From: CAXBNB01 sp049115735
Lineage (GTDB): Bacteria; Bacteroidota; Bacteroidia; Cytophagales; Cyclobacteriaceae
DNA length: 64,000 nucleotides
Assembly: GCA_049115735.1 (NCBI GenBank)
Contig: JAGDZP010000021.1
Coordinates: 248,001-312,000, forward strand
Direction of reading: 5' to 3'
A program made the position numbers and the translations under genes. Of the stretch, positions 63,581 through 64,000 are shown one piece after another. Position 1 is the first letter of the stretch. Each line of letters starts with the position of its first letter. The notes under the pieces were generated by a model that was given only the letters and a program-made list of their open reading frames with translations, was not told the origin of the DNA and did not search any database.

Positions 63581-64000
63581 ATGAAATTAAATACACTTAA
63601 ACCTGCAGAAGGGTCGATTAAAAAGACCAAGAGAATAGGTAGAGGACAAGGTTCTGGTAGAGGCGGTACTTCCACAAGAGGTCATAAAGGAGCCAAGTCA
63701 AGATCTGGTTACTCTAGAAAAGAAGGATTTGAAGGTGGTCAAATGCCGCTTCAAAGACGTGTACCAAAGTTTGGTTTCACTAGTCCTAACAGGATTGAAA
63801 CAAAACCTGTCAATTTGGATACTATCCAGGCATTGGCTGACAAGCTGAAATCTAAGGATATCAATGTAGAGACTTTGATAGAAAATGGTCTTGCTGGTAA
63901 AAAAGATATTGTGAAGATATTGGGTAGAGGCGAATTGACCAGCGAAGTAAGTGTAACAGCTCACCACTTTTCTAAGTCAGCTGTTGAAGCAATTGAAAGT
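63581..64000 (+). CDS. rplO: 50S ribosomal protein L15, 5' part
   Basis: The first 140 codons are in the window and no stop is reached; L15 is usually about 145-150 residues, so almost all is present. MKLNTLKPAEGSIKKTKRIG, then GRGQGSGRGGTSTRGHKGAKSRSG (read in two parts), and GFEGGQMPLQRRVPKFGF are typical. secY is expected next. Confidence 0.97.
   Translation, partial: MKLNTLKPAEGSIKKTKRIGRGQGSGRGGTSTRGHKGAKSRSGYSRKEGFEGGQMPLQRRVPKFGFTSPNRIETKPVNLDTIQALADKLKSKDINVETLIENGLAGKKDIVKILGRGELTSEVSVTAHHFSKSAVEAIES

Overview
The window comes from an AT-rich chromosome of a marine-type member of the Bacteroidota, most likely Cytophagales (Reichenbachiella/Marivirga/Fulvivirga-like; genus is inference). 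The case rests on protein families largely confined to that phylum (DUF4199, DUF4249, DUF6787-like, BatA N-terminal domain, TonB-dependent receptors with a carboxypeptidase-regulatory domain), on the near absence of Shine-Dalgarno sequences, and on several copies of the Bacteroidota promoter TTTG-N19-TAnnTTTG.

Region 1 (1-31.8 kb) is a mosaic of short operons on both strands. It holds the 3' part of release factor 3; a secreted metallophosphoesterase; a run of RluA-type pseudouridine synthase, small membrane protein, PabB-like and PabC-like genes (folate branch); a DsbA/FrnE-like protein and a secreted peroxiredoxin-like protein; a VOC / alpha-beta hydrolase / FG-GAP operon; katG; an acyl-CoA oxidase-type flavoprotein; two very small translationally coupled genes; a YitT transporter; a class C beta-lactamase-like lipoprotein; a TonB receptor with a DUF4249 lipoprotein and a CBM9-like lipoprotein; a SulP transporter; a BNR propeller protein; and a leftward block of BatA-like protein, dihydroorotase-like protein, PIN toxin-antitoxin pair, two DUF4199 proteins and a GT2 glycosyltransferase.

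Region 2 (31.8-37.7 kb) holds a candidate small RNA ending in an orphan terminator, an adaptor / ABC ATPase / TolC operon that has no permease gene, and an M1 aminopeptidase on the other strand.

Region 3 (37.8-64 kb) is a 26 kb rightward block of core information-processing genes: tRNA-Tyr, Gly and Thr, tuf, tRNA-Trp, secE, nusG, rplK-A-J-L, rpoB-C, a DUF3467 gene overlapping rpoC, rpsL-rpsG-fusA-rpsJ, then the S10/spc cluster from rplC to a truncated rplO. Hairpin terminators and consensus promoters split this block into transcription units: tRNA operon, tuf, tRNA-Trp/secE to rplL, rpoBC-DUF3467, rpsL to rpsJ, rplC to rpsN, and an internal start before rpsH.

I found no CRISPR array, rRNA, prophage, insertion sequence or multi-gene defence locus. 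The best leads are modest: a dihydroorotase homologue stripped of its metal ligands, a coupled pair of mini-genes, a duplicated tRNA-Thr 3' end, a shared initial transcribed motif at ribosomal promoters, a DUF3467 gene wired to rpoC, an orphan terminator suggesting a small RNA, and matching glycine-rich insertions in a TonB receptor and its partner.
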